DNA from: an uncultured Victivallales bacterium
Lineage (GTDB): Bacteria > Verrucomicrobiota > Lentisphaeria > Oligosphaerales > JAFGRS01
Length of the DNA: 64,000 nt
Assembly (NCBI GenBank): GCA_903837355.1
Contig: CAILUI010000180.1
Location: 1 to 64,000, forward strand
Reading direction: 5' to 3'
Positions 8,680 through 16,726 of this stretch are shown here, in pieces. The number at the start of each line of letters is the position of its first letter. The first letter of the stretch is position 1. The position numbers were made by a program, and so were the translations under genes. The notes below the pieces were generated by a model, which had not been told where the DNA came from, did no database searches, and worked only from the letters and a program-made list of their open reading frames with translations.

Positions 8680-8724
8680 ACCCGGCGGGCCTCTGTCCGC
8701 AAGGCACGCTATCTCTCGCCGGGT
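8680..8724 (+). terminator. Hairpin after last phage-type gene
   Basis: ACCCGGCG at 8680-8687 pairs with CGCCGGGT at 8717-8724, followed by CTTTCG. The 29-nt loop matches the loop length of the hairpin at 7180-7230. The position, 18 nt after the last gene of the run, fits transcription termination. Confidence 0.5.
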
Positions 8725-8843
8725 CTTTCGTCTACACCGCCACCCGTACCGACACCGTTCCCGCCTCAGTATCGCACACCCGCCACGGTTCGCCTACGTC
8801 AACGCTGGGCTGCCAGTCTCCTGTACATTCCCCCCTCCCAACT

Positions 8844-8879
8844 GCGGCCGTGGGCTGCCCGAGCCGATCCCACGGCCGC
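8844..8879. repeat. Perfect 11-bp inverted repeat
   Basis: GCGGCCGTGGG at 8844-8854 is the exact reverse complement of CCCACGGCCGC at 8869-8879, with a 14-nt loop. No T-run follows on either strand. It could be a bidirectional terminator or a protein-binding palindrome at the phage/chromosome junction. Confidence 0.5.
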
Positions 8880-9210
8880 CGCCGCATGCCGTACTCGCTG
8901 GGTCACGTGCACCCGGCCAGGCACCGGAGGCCGACGCACATGATCGGCGCTGGCGCTTTGCGGTTAGGAGCTTGCACCGCTTCGCCCCGCATGATGCCTG
9001 GCCGATGGTGAGCGCGGCTGTGCTCGCCGGTCGGACGACGGCGTAGCCCATTCCCGGCCGAGATCCCGCCAGCCATGCTGTAAGTTCCCTTGCCTGTAGC
9101 CCTTGCGCGTGGTACTGTTTTCTTGGCCAGTGCCGCCCGCTGGGGCGGGTAACGCGGCAGGGCAGGCATGGGTACCCGCCGGGTGGGGCACTGCGGAAGG
9201 AGGGGGCGTC

Positions 9211-11112
9211 ATGAATGGCAGCGCTCGCGGGGGGCTGAGGCTGGGGCGTGAAGTGCTTTGGCTGGCACTTTGGCTGGCCTCGTCGGCGGCCTCGGGCCAG
9301 ACTGGGGAGCCGCCCCAAGTCCTCTGGGTAACGCCGCCGGCGGCGGAGTATGTGCAGGACATCGACACCCAGATAGAGATGGCCTGGGAGGTCCGCAACT
9401 TCGCCTACGACCTCCCCCATCACACGGAGCCCGCCTTCACCTTTGTACAGATCTGGCAAGGCTCTTCGTGGCAGCAGGTGAGCGTCGTTCCCTGGCAGGC
9501 GGTGACCGGCGATGGCACGTTCCACGCCACGGTGCCGGTCTCCAGTGTAGTCTTATGGCCGGAAACACGCCGATACCGCGTCAAGTACATCCACGCCAAC
9601 GGCACGCCGTACTACGCGGAGGCGCAGACCACCCTGCGTCCCCACGCGCCCGTGTTTGTGAGCATCCTCCCGCTGACGGTCACGATCGGCTCCACCGAAG
9701 TGATGCAGATTGTCGGGAACTGGGTCGTCTCGACGGGCCGTGTGCCGGCGGGTTCGTCGCCGCTGACGGTGACGGTCGGGGGCGTCACTATCCCCGACGG
9801 GACCGCCGCAGGTTGGTGGTCCTTCGACTCCAGCGTCAGGCCGCCGTCCTGCCAACTGAGCTTCGTTGTGCCTGCAGCGATCACCACCCCCGGGCCGAAG
9901 GACGTGGTCATTACCAACCCGGACGGCCAGAGCGTGACGGCCACGGGTGCCGTCACCTTTGTTCGGCCGCCGCTGCAACCGCGGGTCGACTCGGTCGCGC
10001 CGGCTCGGGGCCCTACCACGGGCGGCACGCTGGTGACGATCCGCGGGGCCGGCTTCGAGAGCGGAGCGCGGGTGCAATTCGCCTCGGAGTACGCCACCGC
10101 GGTCACGGTCATTGACGAGACCGAGTTGACCTGTCGCACGCCGACCTCGCTCGGTTGGACCCTGCCGGTGTACGTCAGCGTCCGCAACCCCAACGGCCGG
10201 AGTGGCAACAAGCCCGACGCCTTCACCTTCCGCGCTGCCCTTGCGGTTACCTCCATCACCCCGAGCACGGGCACGGTGCGTGGGGGCACGACGGTCACCA
10301 TCCAGGGAACCGAGTTTGCCACCGCGGGGTACGTGGTGTTCGGCAGCGATCCGGATTGCCGCGGCTTCTTCGTCACGGTCACGAGCCCGACGACGCTGAC
10401 CTGCGTGACTCCCAGTCACGAGGCTGGAGTTGTCGATGTCGCGGTCTTCAACCCCGACTTGGAGGGCGACCTGCTGCCGGGTGGCTACACCTACACCGAG
10501 GCCGCCGTCTCGGCGCGGTTCCATGAGCGCTATCTCCAAGAGATGACGCCGCCCTCACGCGATGTCGGCGCGCGTCTCGTCGACGCTGCGGGGTTCCGCC
10601 TGGCGGGGACCATGGACCTGACCGGACTTGACCTGGCGCTCCTGGGCGAGGGAAGCAGGTTCACTTTCGGGAGCCTCCAGGGGGCTCCTGGCGAACCCGG
10701 ATGCCCGACCCTGACGCTGAGCCTGAGCGACGACCCGGAGTACAGGTGGGGGCGCACGTCGTTCAACCGCGTTTTCGCCGGGCCGGATGGGCTGGCCCTG
10801 GAAGTGCGCCTGACGTGGAACAGCCGTCGCCTTTCGTTCTTGATCAGCGGCCGGTACGAGCGCGAGGTCGATCTCACTACCGGCACAAACTACGGCGAGT
10901 CCGGCTACTGGCTGGTAGCCCAGAACCACTTGCGGGAGCCGACGTTAACTATCGCGGACGTAGAGATTGCGGTTAGCTTCGGTAACATGGGAGATGCTGT
11001 GACCGGCAGGGCGCGAGTGCCTTACATCGCGACGGCTCGGACGAGGACGTCCCTTACGTCCACCGGCGCCGTGCGGCGCTTCCGTACTACGGTCACTGCC
11101 GTCGGCTACTGA
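9211..11112 (+). CDS. Secreted IPT/TIG-domain protein
   Basis: The start at 9211 has a strong AAGGAGGGGG about 7 nt upstream. The 633-residue precursor begins with a basic region, then LWLALWLASSAASG, a signal peptide probably cut near residue 30. An N-terminal beta domain spans about 35-145. Three IPT/TIG immunoglobulin-like repeats follow: one degenerate at about 150-255, and two canonical copies starting VDSVAPARGPTTGGTLVTI (about 258) and ITPSTGTVRGGTTVTI (about 347). A C-terminal domain (about 440-633) is rich in Asp, Gly and Thr and unrecognised. It is exported, probably a surface-binding or structural protein. It shows no phage hallmark and no operon partner. Confidence 0.7.
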   Translation: MNGSARGGLRLGREVLWLALWLASSAASGQTGEPPQVLWVTPPAAEYVQDIDTQIEMAWEVRNFAYDLPHHTEPAFTFVQIWQGSSWQQVSVVPWQAVTGDGTFHATVPVSSVVLWPETRRYRVKYIHANGTPYYAEAQTTLRPHAPVFVSILPLTVTIGSTEVMQIVGNWVVSTGRVPAGSSPLTVTVGGVTIPDGTAAGWWSFDSSVRPPSCQLSFVVPAAITTPGPKDVVITNPDGQSVTATGAVTFVRPPLQPRVDSVAPARGPTTGGTLVTIRGAGFESGARVQFASEYATAVTVIDETELTCRTPTSLGWTLPVYVSVRNPNGRSGNKPDAFTFRAALAVTSITPSTGTVRGGTTVTIQGTEFATAGYVVFGSDPDCRGFFVTVTSPTTLTCVTPSHEAGVVDVAVFNPDLEGDLLPGGYTYTEAAVSARFHERYLQEMTPPSRDVGARLVDAAGFRLAGTMDLTGLDLALLGEGSRFTFGSLQGAPGEPGCPTLTLSLSDDPEYRWGRTSFNRVFAGPDGLALEVRLTWNSRRLSFLISGRYEREVDLTTGTNYGESGYWLVAQNHLREPTLTIADVEIAVSFGNMGDAVTGRARVPYIATARTRTSLTSTGAVRRFRTTVTAVGY

Positions 11113-11354
11113 CGCGACGCCGGTCGCGGCCCTTCCCGCTTGGCGATCTGCCGGGCGTAGTTCGTGCCCAGCAGCGCAGGCGGGATGAAGAAGCGTCGCC
11201 GCGAGAGCGGTTGGGCCATGGGCCCCCCCGCCGTTCCGCGACGCGATCCGGCACTCAACCGCCGTCGTCATGACGCTGCTACCGTGGCTCCTGGCCCCCC
11301 CTGGGTGAAGGGTCTCGCGCCCCGTCCCCGCGGAGGACGGGTGCGGTCCCGACG

Positions 11355-11518
11355 CCCGCCTGGTCTTCGATCAGTTTTGCCACTAGGGCGGTCCAGCCCG
11401 TCTGGTGGCTGTCGCCGAGGCCCTGGCCGCTGTCGCCGTGGAAGAACTCATGGACGAGAACCAAGCTGCGGCCGTATGGGTCGGCGGCGTAGTACGGGTC
11501 GGCACCGTGATCCGCGCT
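11355..11518 (-). pseudogene. 3' remnant of a GH63/MGH1-like glucosidase gene
   Basis: The minus strand reads [18 protein letters not shown], then [14 protein letters not shown] and [17 protein letters not shown]. The string (Y/F)FHGD-G-GLG-SHQTGWT-LVA is the characteristic C-terminus of MGH1/GH63-like glucosidases. Only about 50 codons remain. In this frame a TGA lies immediately upstream (11519-11521), so everything 5' of the last 50 codons is lost. It is a decayed fragment, not a working gene. Confidence 0.7.
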
Positions 11519-11524
11519 TCACTG

Positions 11525-11713
11525 ACCGGCGCCGCTGGCCGCATCTTCGCCCTGTTCGAGCCCGGCGAGGTGGTGGTGGCCAAGGCGGGTGACGCCTTCG
11601 AGATCCTGCACCGCCTGCAGATGGGCGGCTACCCGGCGCGCTCGACCCTCAGCGTTGCCGACGAGGCGCTGTTCGTGCGCACGGCGGACCGGCTGTTCTG
11701 TGTCGGGCAGTAG
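11525..11713 (+). pseudogene. 3' remnant of a PQQ-like beta-propeller gene
   Basis: The plus strand reads GRIFALFEPGEVVVAKAG, then FEILHRLQMGG and STLSVADEALFVRTADRLFCVGQ before TAG. This is the last blade and closing strand of a BamB/PQQ-like propeller protein: the pattern G-I-AL-E-GE--V-KAG--FE-L, then AD--LF-RT---L-C-G. About 62 codons survive. The fragment begins at the breakpoint that also truncates the opposite-strand glycosidase remnant, and no start or upstream blades are present. Confidence 0.7.
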
Positions 11714-11900
11714 TCTCCGTGAGGGCACCCGCCAACCGGGAACCCTCGCGCGGGCGCAAGACCGCTTATGGGGCGCGCACCATACGCTGACTTGCGCCCC
11801 ACGGCAAAGCGTCGCTTGGGTCTCTGGCTGCGGCCCAGCACACGCGCTATGTTGAGGTGCGTAGCGGGAGTTCACTCTGGCGACTGCCCAGTACCGGGCA

Positions 11901-11909
11901 GGGGGGGGG
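11901..11909 (+). repeat. G9 mononucleotide tract at the ribosome binding site
   Basis: Nine consecutive G residues lie 5 nt upstream of the ATG at 11915, occupying the Shine-Dalgarno position. Such tracts are prone to slipped-strand change and could modulate translation of the nuclease-like gene. Confidence 0.6.
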
Positions 11910-11914
11910 CACAC

Positions 11915-13213
11915 ATGGCTATTGAGCGTGTCCGTAAGGTTACTGAGCAGATACTGAACCGCATCCCTGCCGTGCGTGGCAAAGGTGAGGAGGCCACGAA
12001 GCAGGCACTGATCCTGCCCATGCTGGACGCCTTGGGGTATGACATCTGGCATCCCGGCGAGGTGTGCCCCGAGTACGACGCGGACTTCGCCATCCGCAAG
12101 GCGGGGCAGAAGGAGAAAGTTGACGTCGCGATTCTGCTGGCCGGCGTTCCCCGGATCTACTTCGAGGTCAAGGATATCGAGCAGTCCCTGGACGGTCACG
12201 AGGGGCAACTCGCCAGGTATTTCAACGCCACGCTGTCTGTCGCTCTGGGCGTCCTGACCAATGGTTTGGAGTGGCGCTTCTTCACGGACACCGGCGACCC
12301 CAACGTGATGGACTCGCAGCCCTTCCATGTGGCGAAACTCGACGCGGCAGACCAAGGGCTCGATGTGCTGGCGCGCTTTGCCAAACCGGTATTCTGCGCG
12401 GACGCCATCCGTGGGTTTGCCACGGAACTCATCTATACTGCCAGGATCGCTGCGTTTCTTCGGACCGAACTGGACCTGAAGGACCGGGAGCCCAGCGAGT
12501 ACCTCGTCCGGTGGATACTCAAGTCTGAGCATATGTATGATGGCACAGTCAACCTGAATGTGGTCGATCGTTTTAGGCCGATCACCAAGGCTGCCCTGGC
12601 CCGCGTCCTCCGCGAGGTTGTGCGCCGTGCGATCACGGCGATGGATGAAGAGGCCGTTCAGGCCCAGAACCCACAGCCTCAGCCGGTACCAGGCGAGGCG
12701 TCCGCGAGAGCTCAGGACGTGAGCGCTGCGCCGCGGATGCCGGCGCTGGCCGCCCCCGAGCCTGAACCGTCAAGGACCGACATCGTCACGACAGAGAGCG
12801 AGCTGAAGGCTCTGGCCGCGGTGAAGTCCATATGGGAAGCGTCTGGCCTGGCGGGGGCACTCATCTTCGATCCATCCCAGCGGCGTGAGGTACCTGCGGT
12901 GCTGACCTCAAAGGACACGACGGGCTACTTCGGGATCTTCCTCAATAAACCGGGGTGGTGGGCGATCCGCCTTGTCTTGGATGCGAGGAGGATGTGGGTC
13001 GGCTTCTGTCTCAGCGAGGCGGAGATGAGGGCTACTCTTCCACCGGCGCTGGGCCTTGAGGTGTTGCCCCCGTCACCCTGGGCAGCCTCCCGCGTAGCCA
13101 TCTCCTGTCCCGACGACCTAACCAAGCTGGCTCCCGTGGTCATCGCCGCCTTCCAGCGGGTCATTGCCGACCGTAAGGCCGGCCGTGATGTCCAGCCGGC
13201 GCCAACACCATAA
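11915..13213 (+). CDS. Solitary HsdR_N-type (PD-(D/E)XK) nuclease-like protein
   Basis: The start at 11915 (MAIERVRKVTEQIL) matches the usual N-terminus of this family; the longer frame upstream is not coding-like. The 432-residue protein has an HsdR N-terminal nuclease domain (about 1-240). It contains GKGEEATKQALILPMLDALGYD, KVDVAILLAG with the active-site Asp, IYFEVKD with the Glu-X-Lys pair, and GHEGQLARYFNAT, then EPSEYLVRWILKSEH. A Pro/Ala linker (about 250-285) leads to a second, unrecognised domain (about 290-420). Type I HsdR proteins also carry a helicase motor; it is absent, and no hsdM or hsdS is nearby. It is probably a defence or mobile-element nuclease. Confidence 0.75.
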   Translation: MAIERVRKVTEQILNRIPAVRGKGEEATKQALILPMLDALGYDIWHPGEVCPEYDADFAIRKAGQKEKVDVAILLAGVPRIYFEVKDIEQSLDGHEGQLARYFNATLSVALGVLTNGLEWRFFTDTGDPNVMDSQPFHVAKLDAADQGLDVLARFAKPVFCADAIRGFATELIYTARIAAFLRTELDLKDREPSEYLVRWILKSEHMYDGTVNLNVVDRFRPITKAALARVLREVVRRAITAMDEEAVQAQNPQPQPVPGEASARAQDVSAAPRMPALAAPEPEPSRTDIVTTESELKALAAVKSIWEASGLAGALIFDPSQRREVPAVLTSKDTTGYFGIFLNKPGWWAIRLVLDARRMWVGFCLSEAEMRATLPPALGLEVLPPSPWAASRVAISCPDDLTKLAPVVIAAFQRVIADRKAGRDVQPAPTP

Positions 13214-13515
13214 ACTACTCCGGCCCGCCCGGCTGCAAGAGATCATCCAGGCGGGCAAGCGGGTGCCGGGCCTCCGACGCCGGCCCTCGGCTTGAGTTTC
13301 CGTTGTGGCACGTACTGCGGGCCCGACACAGGCTGCACAGGCTGTCCGTGCCGCCTGCAGTACCGGCCTTGCGCAGCCCCCCGCCCGGCACCCCAGGACC
13401 GCCCCCCGTGGAGCTCGACCGCGGTCGCACGGGGCTGGAGGGCGAGAACAGTCCTGGTGGCCAGTCTTGCCGTACGGTAGGAGATCGCTGCCGCCATCGC
13501 CGCCCACGGCGGTGG

Positions 13516-13625
13516 CTAAGACGGCGGCGCGCCGGGCCGGTGAAACCGCCCCTGTGCTTGCCCTCCAGGCTCGCTCCGAGAGCTCCAACCTAAGACGGCG
13601 GCGCGCCGGGTCGGTGAGACCGCCC
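13516..13625. repeat. 36-bp near-identical direct repeats with palindromic core
   Basis: CTAAGACGGCGGCGCGCCGG starts both copies, at 13516 and 13590; each 36-bp copy differs from the other at two positions and contains the palindrome GGCGCGCC. The start-to-start distance is 74 nt. This looks like a dispersed intergenic repeat (REP-like), but other copies cannot be checked here. Confidence 0.6.
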
Positions 13626-13670
13626 TGGGCTCAGGCCAGGGCGGTTCCAAGATCGCGGTTCCCGCTACGG

Positions 13671-13770
13671 GTGAGCGGGTGAGCGCGTGAGAACGTGAAG
13701 GCGTGGATTCGTGGCAGACGGCCGGCACACGCGCCGTAACCATCACGCAATCACGCTCTCACGCTTTCAC
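13671..13770. repeat. GTGA-unit tract and its inverted counterpart
   Basis: From 13671 the sequence reads GTGAGCGGGTGAGCGCGTGA and continues with GTGAAGGCGTG, an irregular 7-9-nt tandem of NNCGTGA. At 13743-13770 the complementary TCACGCAATCACGCTCTCAC type appears. Together they could form a large imperfect hairpin around a 40-nt loop. Confidence 0.5.
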
Positions 13771-13912
13771 CGTGCCGGTGACCAACACCGATGGTCGTTG
13801 GGAAGACGGAACAGCCCTGGGCTCAGGCACCGGCCGGTTGCAGGCAAGGAGGGCTGCGGTACAGTGTTTGCGGCACTGTGAAACCGGGCGGAAGCTGTGG
13901 AGAGGAAGGCGT

Positions 13913-14917
13913 ATGAACTCTGCAGGTGGGCCGCGCTGGTGTGACGATCTCCACGCCCTGGTGGGCTGCCACAGCACGCCGGGAGACGAAGACGAGGTGG
14001 CTCACTTCCTGCGGACCGCCTGGGCGGCGGCCGGCTGGACCGTGCACGCGCACGGTCGCTCGGCGATCTCGGCGTGTCGGCCCTGCCGGCGGGCGCGCCA
14101 ACCGACACTGCTGGTCTGCGCTCACATGGACTCGCCCGGCTTTAGCGTTGAGCGTGTCGGTGTCGAGACCACGTCGGTGATCTCGCTGGGCAAGCCAGTC
14201 TTCGCCGAGCCCGCGGCCGAGGTTATTCTGAAGACCGGGGACGAGCGCGTCTGGTTGGTGCTGCAGCGTGAGGAACCGGGGTTGGGGCAGGCGACGTACC
14301 GGATGCCAAGTCTTGCCGGCGTACGCCCTGGCGACCGCCTGTGTTTCCACGGCGCTCTGGCGGCGGCGGCGGACGGTCGTCTGACCGGCCCATTCCTCGA
14401 CAACCGCTTAGGGTGCGCGGTGCTCTGTGAACTGGCACGGCGTCTGGCCACCGCGGCAACCGGAGTCAACGTGGTGCTCGGGGCCACTGCCTGCGAGGAG
14501 ATGGGCGGGTTTGGCGCGCCGGTCCTGGCTCAGGCCATCCGTCCCGACCTGGTGATCTGCCTTGATGCCACCTATGACAGTGCCGAGACCGACGTGCATC
14601 TGGGGGGCGGCCCCGTCCTGACGCTCAGCGACGCCTCGGTGCTGCTGGGTTGTCGAGAGCGGGACCGGGCGCTCGAGTTCGCGGCTGCCGCCGGCATCTC
14701 CCTGCAGACGGAGGTCTACAACTACAGCGGCACCGATGCTCGTGCGTTCCCGCACCTCGGTCTGCCGGGACGCGTCTACCCGTTACTGCTGCCGACGACC
14801 GGTAACCACTCGCCGCAGGAAACGGCAGCGCGGGGCGACGTCGAGGCCCTGCTGGACTTGCTTGGCGCCGTCTGCGCACCGCGGGCCTGGCGCTCGTTCT
14901 TCGTCCCGACGTTCTGA
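13913..14917 (+). CDS. M42 family metallopeptidase (aminopeptidase/endoglucanase-like)
   Basis: This 334-residue cytoplasmic protein starts at 13913 with GGAAGG upstream. Visible M42 hallmarks are LVCAHMDSPGF (metal His and Asp), GPFLDNRLGCAVL (bridging Asp), GATACEEMGGFGA (catalytic Glu pair), VICLDATY (metal Asp) and a C-terminal TTGNHSPQE (metal His). Family members are dinuclear, often dodecameric aminopeptidases that trim peptides; older annotations call them endoglucanases. The length is normal. The recO gene follows 13 nt downstream on the same strand, so they may be co-transcribed. The peptide preference cannot be read from the sequence. Confidence 0.85.
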   Translation: MNSAGGPRWCDDLHALVGCHSTPGDEDEVAHFLRTAWAAAGWTVHAHGRSAISACRPCRRARQPTLLVCAHMDSPGFSVERVGVETTSVISLGKPVFAEPAAEVILKTGDERVWLVLQREEPGLGQATYRMPSLAGVRPGDRLCFHGALAAAADGRLTGPFLDNRLGCAVLCELARRLATAATGVNVVLGATACEEMGGFGAPVLAQAIRPDLVICLDATYDSAETDVHLGGGPVLTLSDASVLLGCRERDRALEFAAAAGISLQTEVYNYSGTDARAFPHLGLPGRVYPLLLPTTGNHSPQETAARGDVEALLDLLGAVCAPRAWRSFFVPTF

Positions 14918-14930
14918 AGGTGAGGCGGCC

Positions 14931-15569
14931 ATGGAGGAACGTCGCCATATCGAGACGCGGTTCCTGGTGCTGCGCCTGACCCCCTATTCCGACACCAGTC
15001 TGATCGCGGCCGGCCTGACGCCCGCCTGGGGGCAGGTCCATTTCCTGGTGCGTGGCGCGAAGCAACTGGGGCCGAAGCGCTTTCCCTTGCTCGACCTGTT
15101 TCGGTTGCTGCAGGTGAGTTACCGGGATACGGGAGCGGACCTGCAGCGCCTGATCAGCGCGGATCTGGTGACCGATCATGGCGGGGTGGCGCGGCACCTG
15201 GCCGCCTTCCAGACGGCGGGCTGGCTGTCCCACTTCGCTTTGGCCAATGCGCCGCTGGGGCTGGGGCAGGAGGCCCTGTTCGAGGCCTTGTGCGTCGGCC
15301 TCGGCCGGCTGGCCGCCCTGACGCCCGCGGACGACGCGGTGGCTCAGGCGGACGCGGTCGTGGTGGGCGTGCTGCTTGCCTATCTGCAGGACGGTGGCTG
15401 GCTGGCGGAGCAGGACCGCGATGAGCGGGCCGCCCGGCAGTGCCGGCACCTGCTGGCCATGGCCGCTGGACAGGCGGCGCCACCCCGCCTGACCGCCGCC
15501 AGTTGGCAGGCCCTGCGGCGCTGGGCCGTCAGTCTGGCGCGCGCCGCCGAGTGCGTTCTGCCCGACTGA
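14931..15569 (+). CDS. recO: DNA repair protein RecO
   Basis: This 212-residue protein has an N-terminal OB-fold pattern: IETRFLVLRLTPYSDTSLIA, then GQVHFLVRGAKQLGPKR and FRLLQVSYRDTGADLQ. A helical C-terminal region follows. RecO anneals SSB-coated single strands and loads RecA with RecR in gap repair. The start at 14931 (GGTGAGGC upstream) is chosen because upstream codons overlap the peptidase gene. At 212 residues it is shorter than the ~240 usual, and no zinc-binding CxxC cluster is seen; many RecO proteins also lack one. The assignment rests on the N-terminal pattern and overall layout. Confidence 0.75.
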   Translation: MEERRHIETRFLVLRLTPYSDTSLIAAGLTPAWGQVHFLVRGAKQLGPKRFPLLDLFRLLQVSYRDTGADLQRLISADLVTDHGGVARHLAAFQTAGWLSHFALANAPLGLGQEALFEALCVGLGRLAALTPADDAVAQADAVVVGVLLAYLQDGGWLAEQDRDERAARQCRHLLAMAAGQAAPPRLTAASWQALRRWAVSLARAAECVLPD

Positions 15570-15726
15570 GAGGCGGCGAGCGCACCGCAAGGCCCGTGCC
15601 GCCTCCTGCCCAGGGCCGGCGGTCCGCCCCCAGCATCTGCGTTTGGCGCAAACCCGGCCGGCGTGGCTATAGTGGCGCCGTGGATACTGGCAGAACACCC
15701 GGAGACTCGTTACGGAGGCGCAGCCT

Positions 15727-16704
15727 ATGGCCAAAGAGATCATCGACATCGTTTTCATCGGTGCGGGCAGTCTGTCGACCATGTTCCACTACCCGGCGTT
15801 GGCCGACATGCCGGATGTCCGTCTCAAGGCCGTCTGCGATCTGATCCCCGAGCGAGCGCAGCGCAACGCCAGCGCATTCAACATCCCGAAGGTCTATACC
15901 GACTACCGCGAGATGCTCGAGAAGGAGACCTTCGACGCCGTCTACATTGTCATGCCGCCGCAGGACAGCTTCGACCTACTGGTGGACTGCCTTGGCCGCG
16001 GCCTGCACACCTTCTCCGAGAAGCCGCCGACGGTGACGACCTTCCAGACCAAGGTCCTGGCGGCCCTCGCGGAGAAGCGGGGCTGCATCACACAGATCGG
16101 TTTCCAGCGCAAGCATGTGCCGCTGGTCAAGGCGTTGCGCCAGCGGGTTGAGAAGCGGGGCCCCGTCGATCAGTTCTTCAGCGAGTTTGTCAAGCCTTCG
16201 CCGAGCGCTGGGCTGTACTACAAAGGTCGCATCGACATCCTGACCTGTGACGCCATCCACATGGTCGACACGGCACTGTGGCTGGGAGACCGCTCGATGC
16301 CCGAGATCGCCAGCGTGTCGCGGCAGTCGTATACCGACCAGAACGTGAAGTACAACGCTCTGCTGCGCTTCGCCAACGGTACCAGTGGCTTCTTCAGCGC
16401 GACCTGGAACTCCGGCCGCCGGCATCTCGCGCTCCACATTCACGGCCAAAACTGCTGTGCCGTGATCGATATCGAGACCCAGGGCACCTACTTCGATCCC
16501 GAGCACCCGCAGGGAATCACCCTGACGGCTGTCGACGCCGCCGGCTCAGACAAGCCGTTCCGCGTGCTGGGCTTCTACGACGAAAGCCGTGAGTTCATCG
16601 AGGCGGTGCGGGCCGGCGACCCAAGCCTGACGCAGTCTTCATTCCAGAAATCCGTGCGCACCATGGACGTGGTTGAGCGCATCCTGGCAGATCGTATGAG
16701 CTGA
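15727..16704 (+). CDS. Gfo/Idh/MocA family oxidoreductase
   Basis: This 325-residue protein opens with a Rossmann motif, IVFIGAGSLSTMFHYPAL. It has the EKPPTVT segment that corresponds to the family's E-K-P with the cofactor-contacting Lys. GFQRKHVPLV follows, and CDAIHMVDTALWL holds a catalytic-type Asp-X2-His. These enzymes oxidise or epimerise sugars, inositols or sugar acids with NAD(P). The start has GGAGGCG upstream. A weak promoter-like pair (TTGGCG at 15643, TATAGT at 15668, spacing 19) precedes it. A sugar isomerase-like gene follows 22 nt downstream; the two probably act on the same sugar derivative. Confidence 0.85.
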   Translation: MAKEIIDIVFIGAGSLSTMFHYPALADMPDVRLKAVCDLIPERAQRNASAFNIPKVYTDYREMLEKETFDAVYIVMPPQDSFDLLVDCLGRGLHTFSEKPPTVTTFQTKVLAALAEKRGCITQIGFQRKHVPLVKALRQRVEKRGPVDQFFSEFVKPSPSAGLYYKGRIDILTCDAIHMVDTALWLGDRSMPEIASVSRQSYTDQNVKYNALLRFANGTSGFFSATWNSGRRHLALHIHGQNCCAVIDIETQGTYFDPEHPQGITLTAVDAAGSDKPFRVLGFYDESREFIEAVRAGDPSLTQSSFQKSVRTMDVVERILADRMS

Positions 16705-16726
16705 CGCAGTGGGTAGGGAGCGGCGC

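Larger units (their letters stand above)
8662..9210. other. Gene-free junction between phage block and accessory zone
   Basis: No convincing gene is seen in these 549 bases; the long frames on both strands have no coherent protein character. The segment holds two strong inverted repeats (annotated separately). It also holds a weak promoter-like pair, TTGCCT at 9090 and TACTGT at 9113 with 17-nt spacing, ahead of the IPT/TIG gene. It may contain the right attachment site of the phage, but no obvious direct repeat was found within the window. Confidence 0.4.
11113..11914. other. Gene-poor segment with two truncated gene ends
   Basis: No complete gene is supported. The segment contains the 3' remnant of a glycosidase gene on the minus strand and the 3' remnant of a PQQ-type propeller gene on the plus strand, meeting near 11520. 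From about 11715 to 11914 there is only the upstream region of the nuclease-like gene. A short minus-strand frame (ATG at 11219, 37 codons) is too short to call. Confidence 0.5.
13214..13912. other. Gene-free, repeat-rich gap
   Basis: These 699 bases have no supported gene. They contain a 36-bp direct repeat pair (13516-13551 and 13590-13625). A GGGCTCAGG-containing direct repeat occurs at 13623-13636 and 13815-13828. A GTGA-rich tract (13671-13705) faces an inverted TCAC-rich tract (13743-13770). A G/A-rich ribosome binding site for the M42 peptidase lies at the end. Confidence 0.6.

Noticed and set aside
8794-9525. Long minus-strand open frame across the phage/accessory junction
   Set aside because: It overlaps the IPT/TIG gene antisense and its translation is Arg/Pro/Ser-rich without domain character, typical of a shadow frame in GC-rich DNA.
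11405-11713. Plus-strand 102-residue gene spanning the two remnants
   Set aside because: Its first 40 codons are the antisense of the glycosidase fragment and only the last 62 match a propeller end, so it is a chimeric frame and not a gene.
13516-13625. CRISPR array
   Set aside because: Only two imperfect copies with a 38-bp intervening segment and no cas genes; better described as a dispersed direct repeat.
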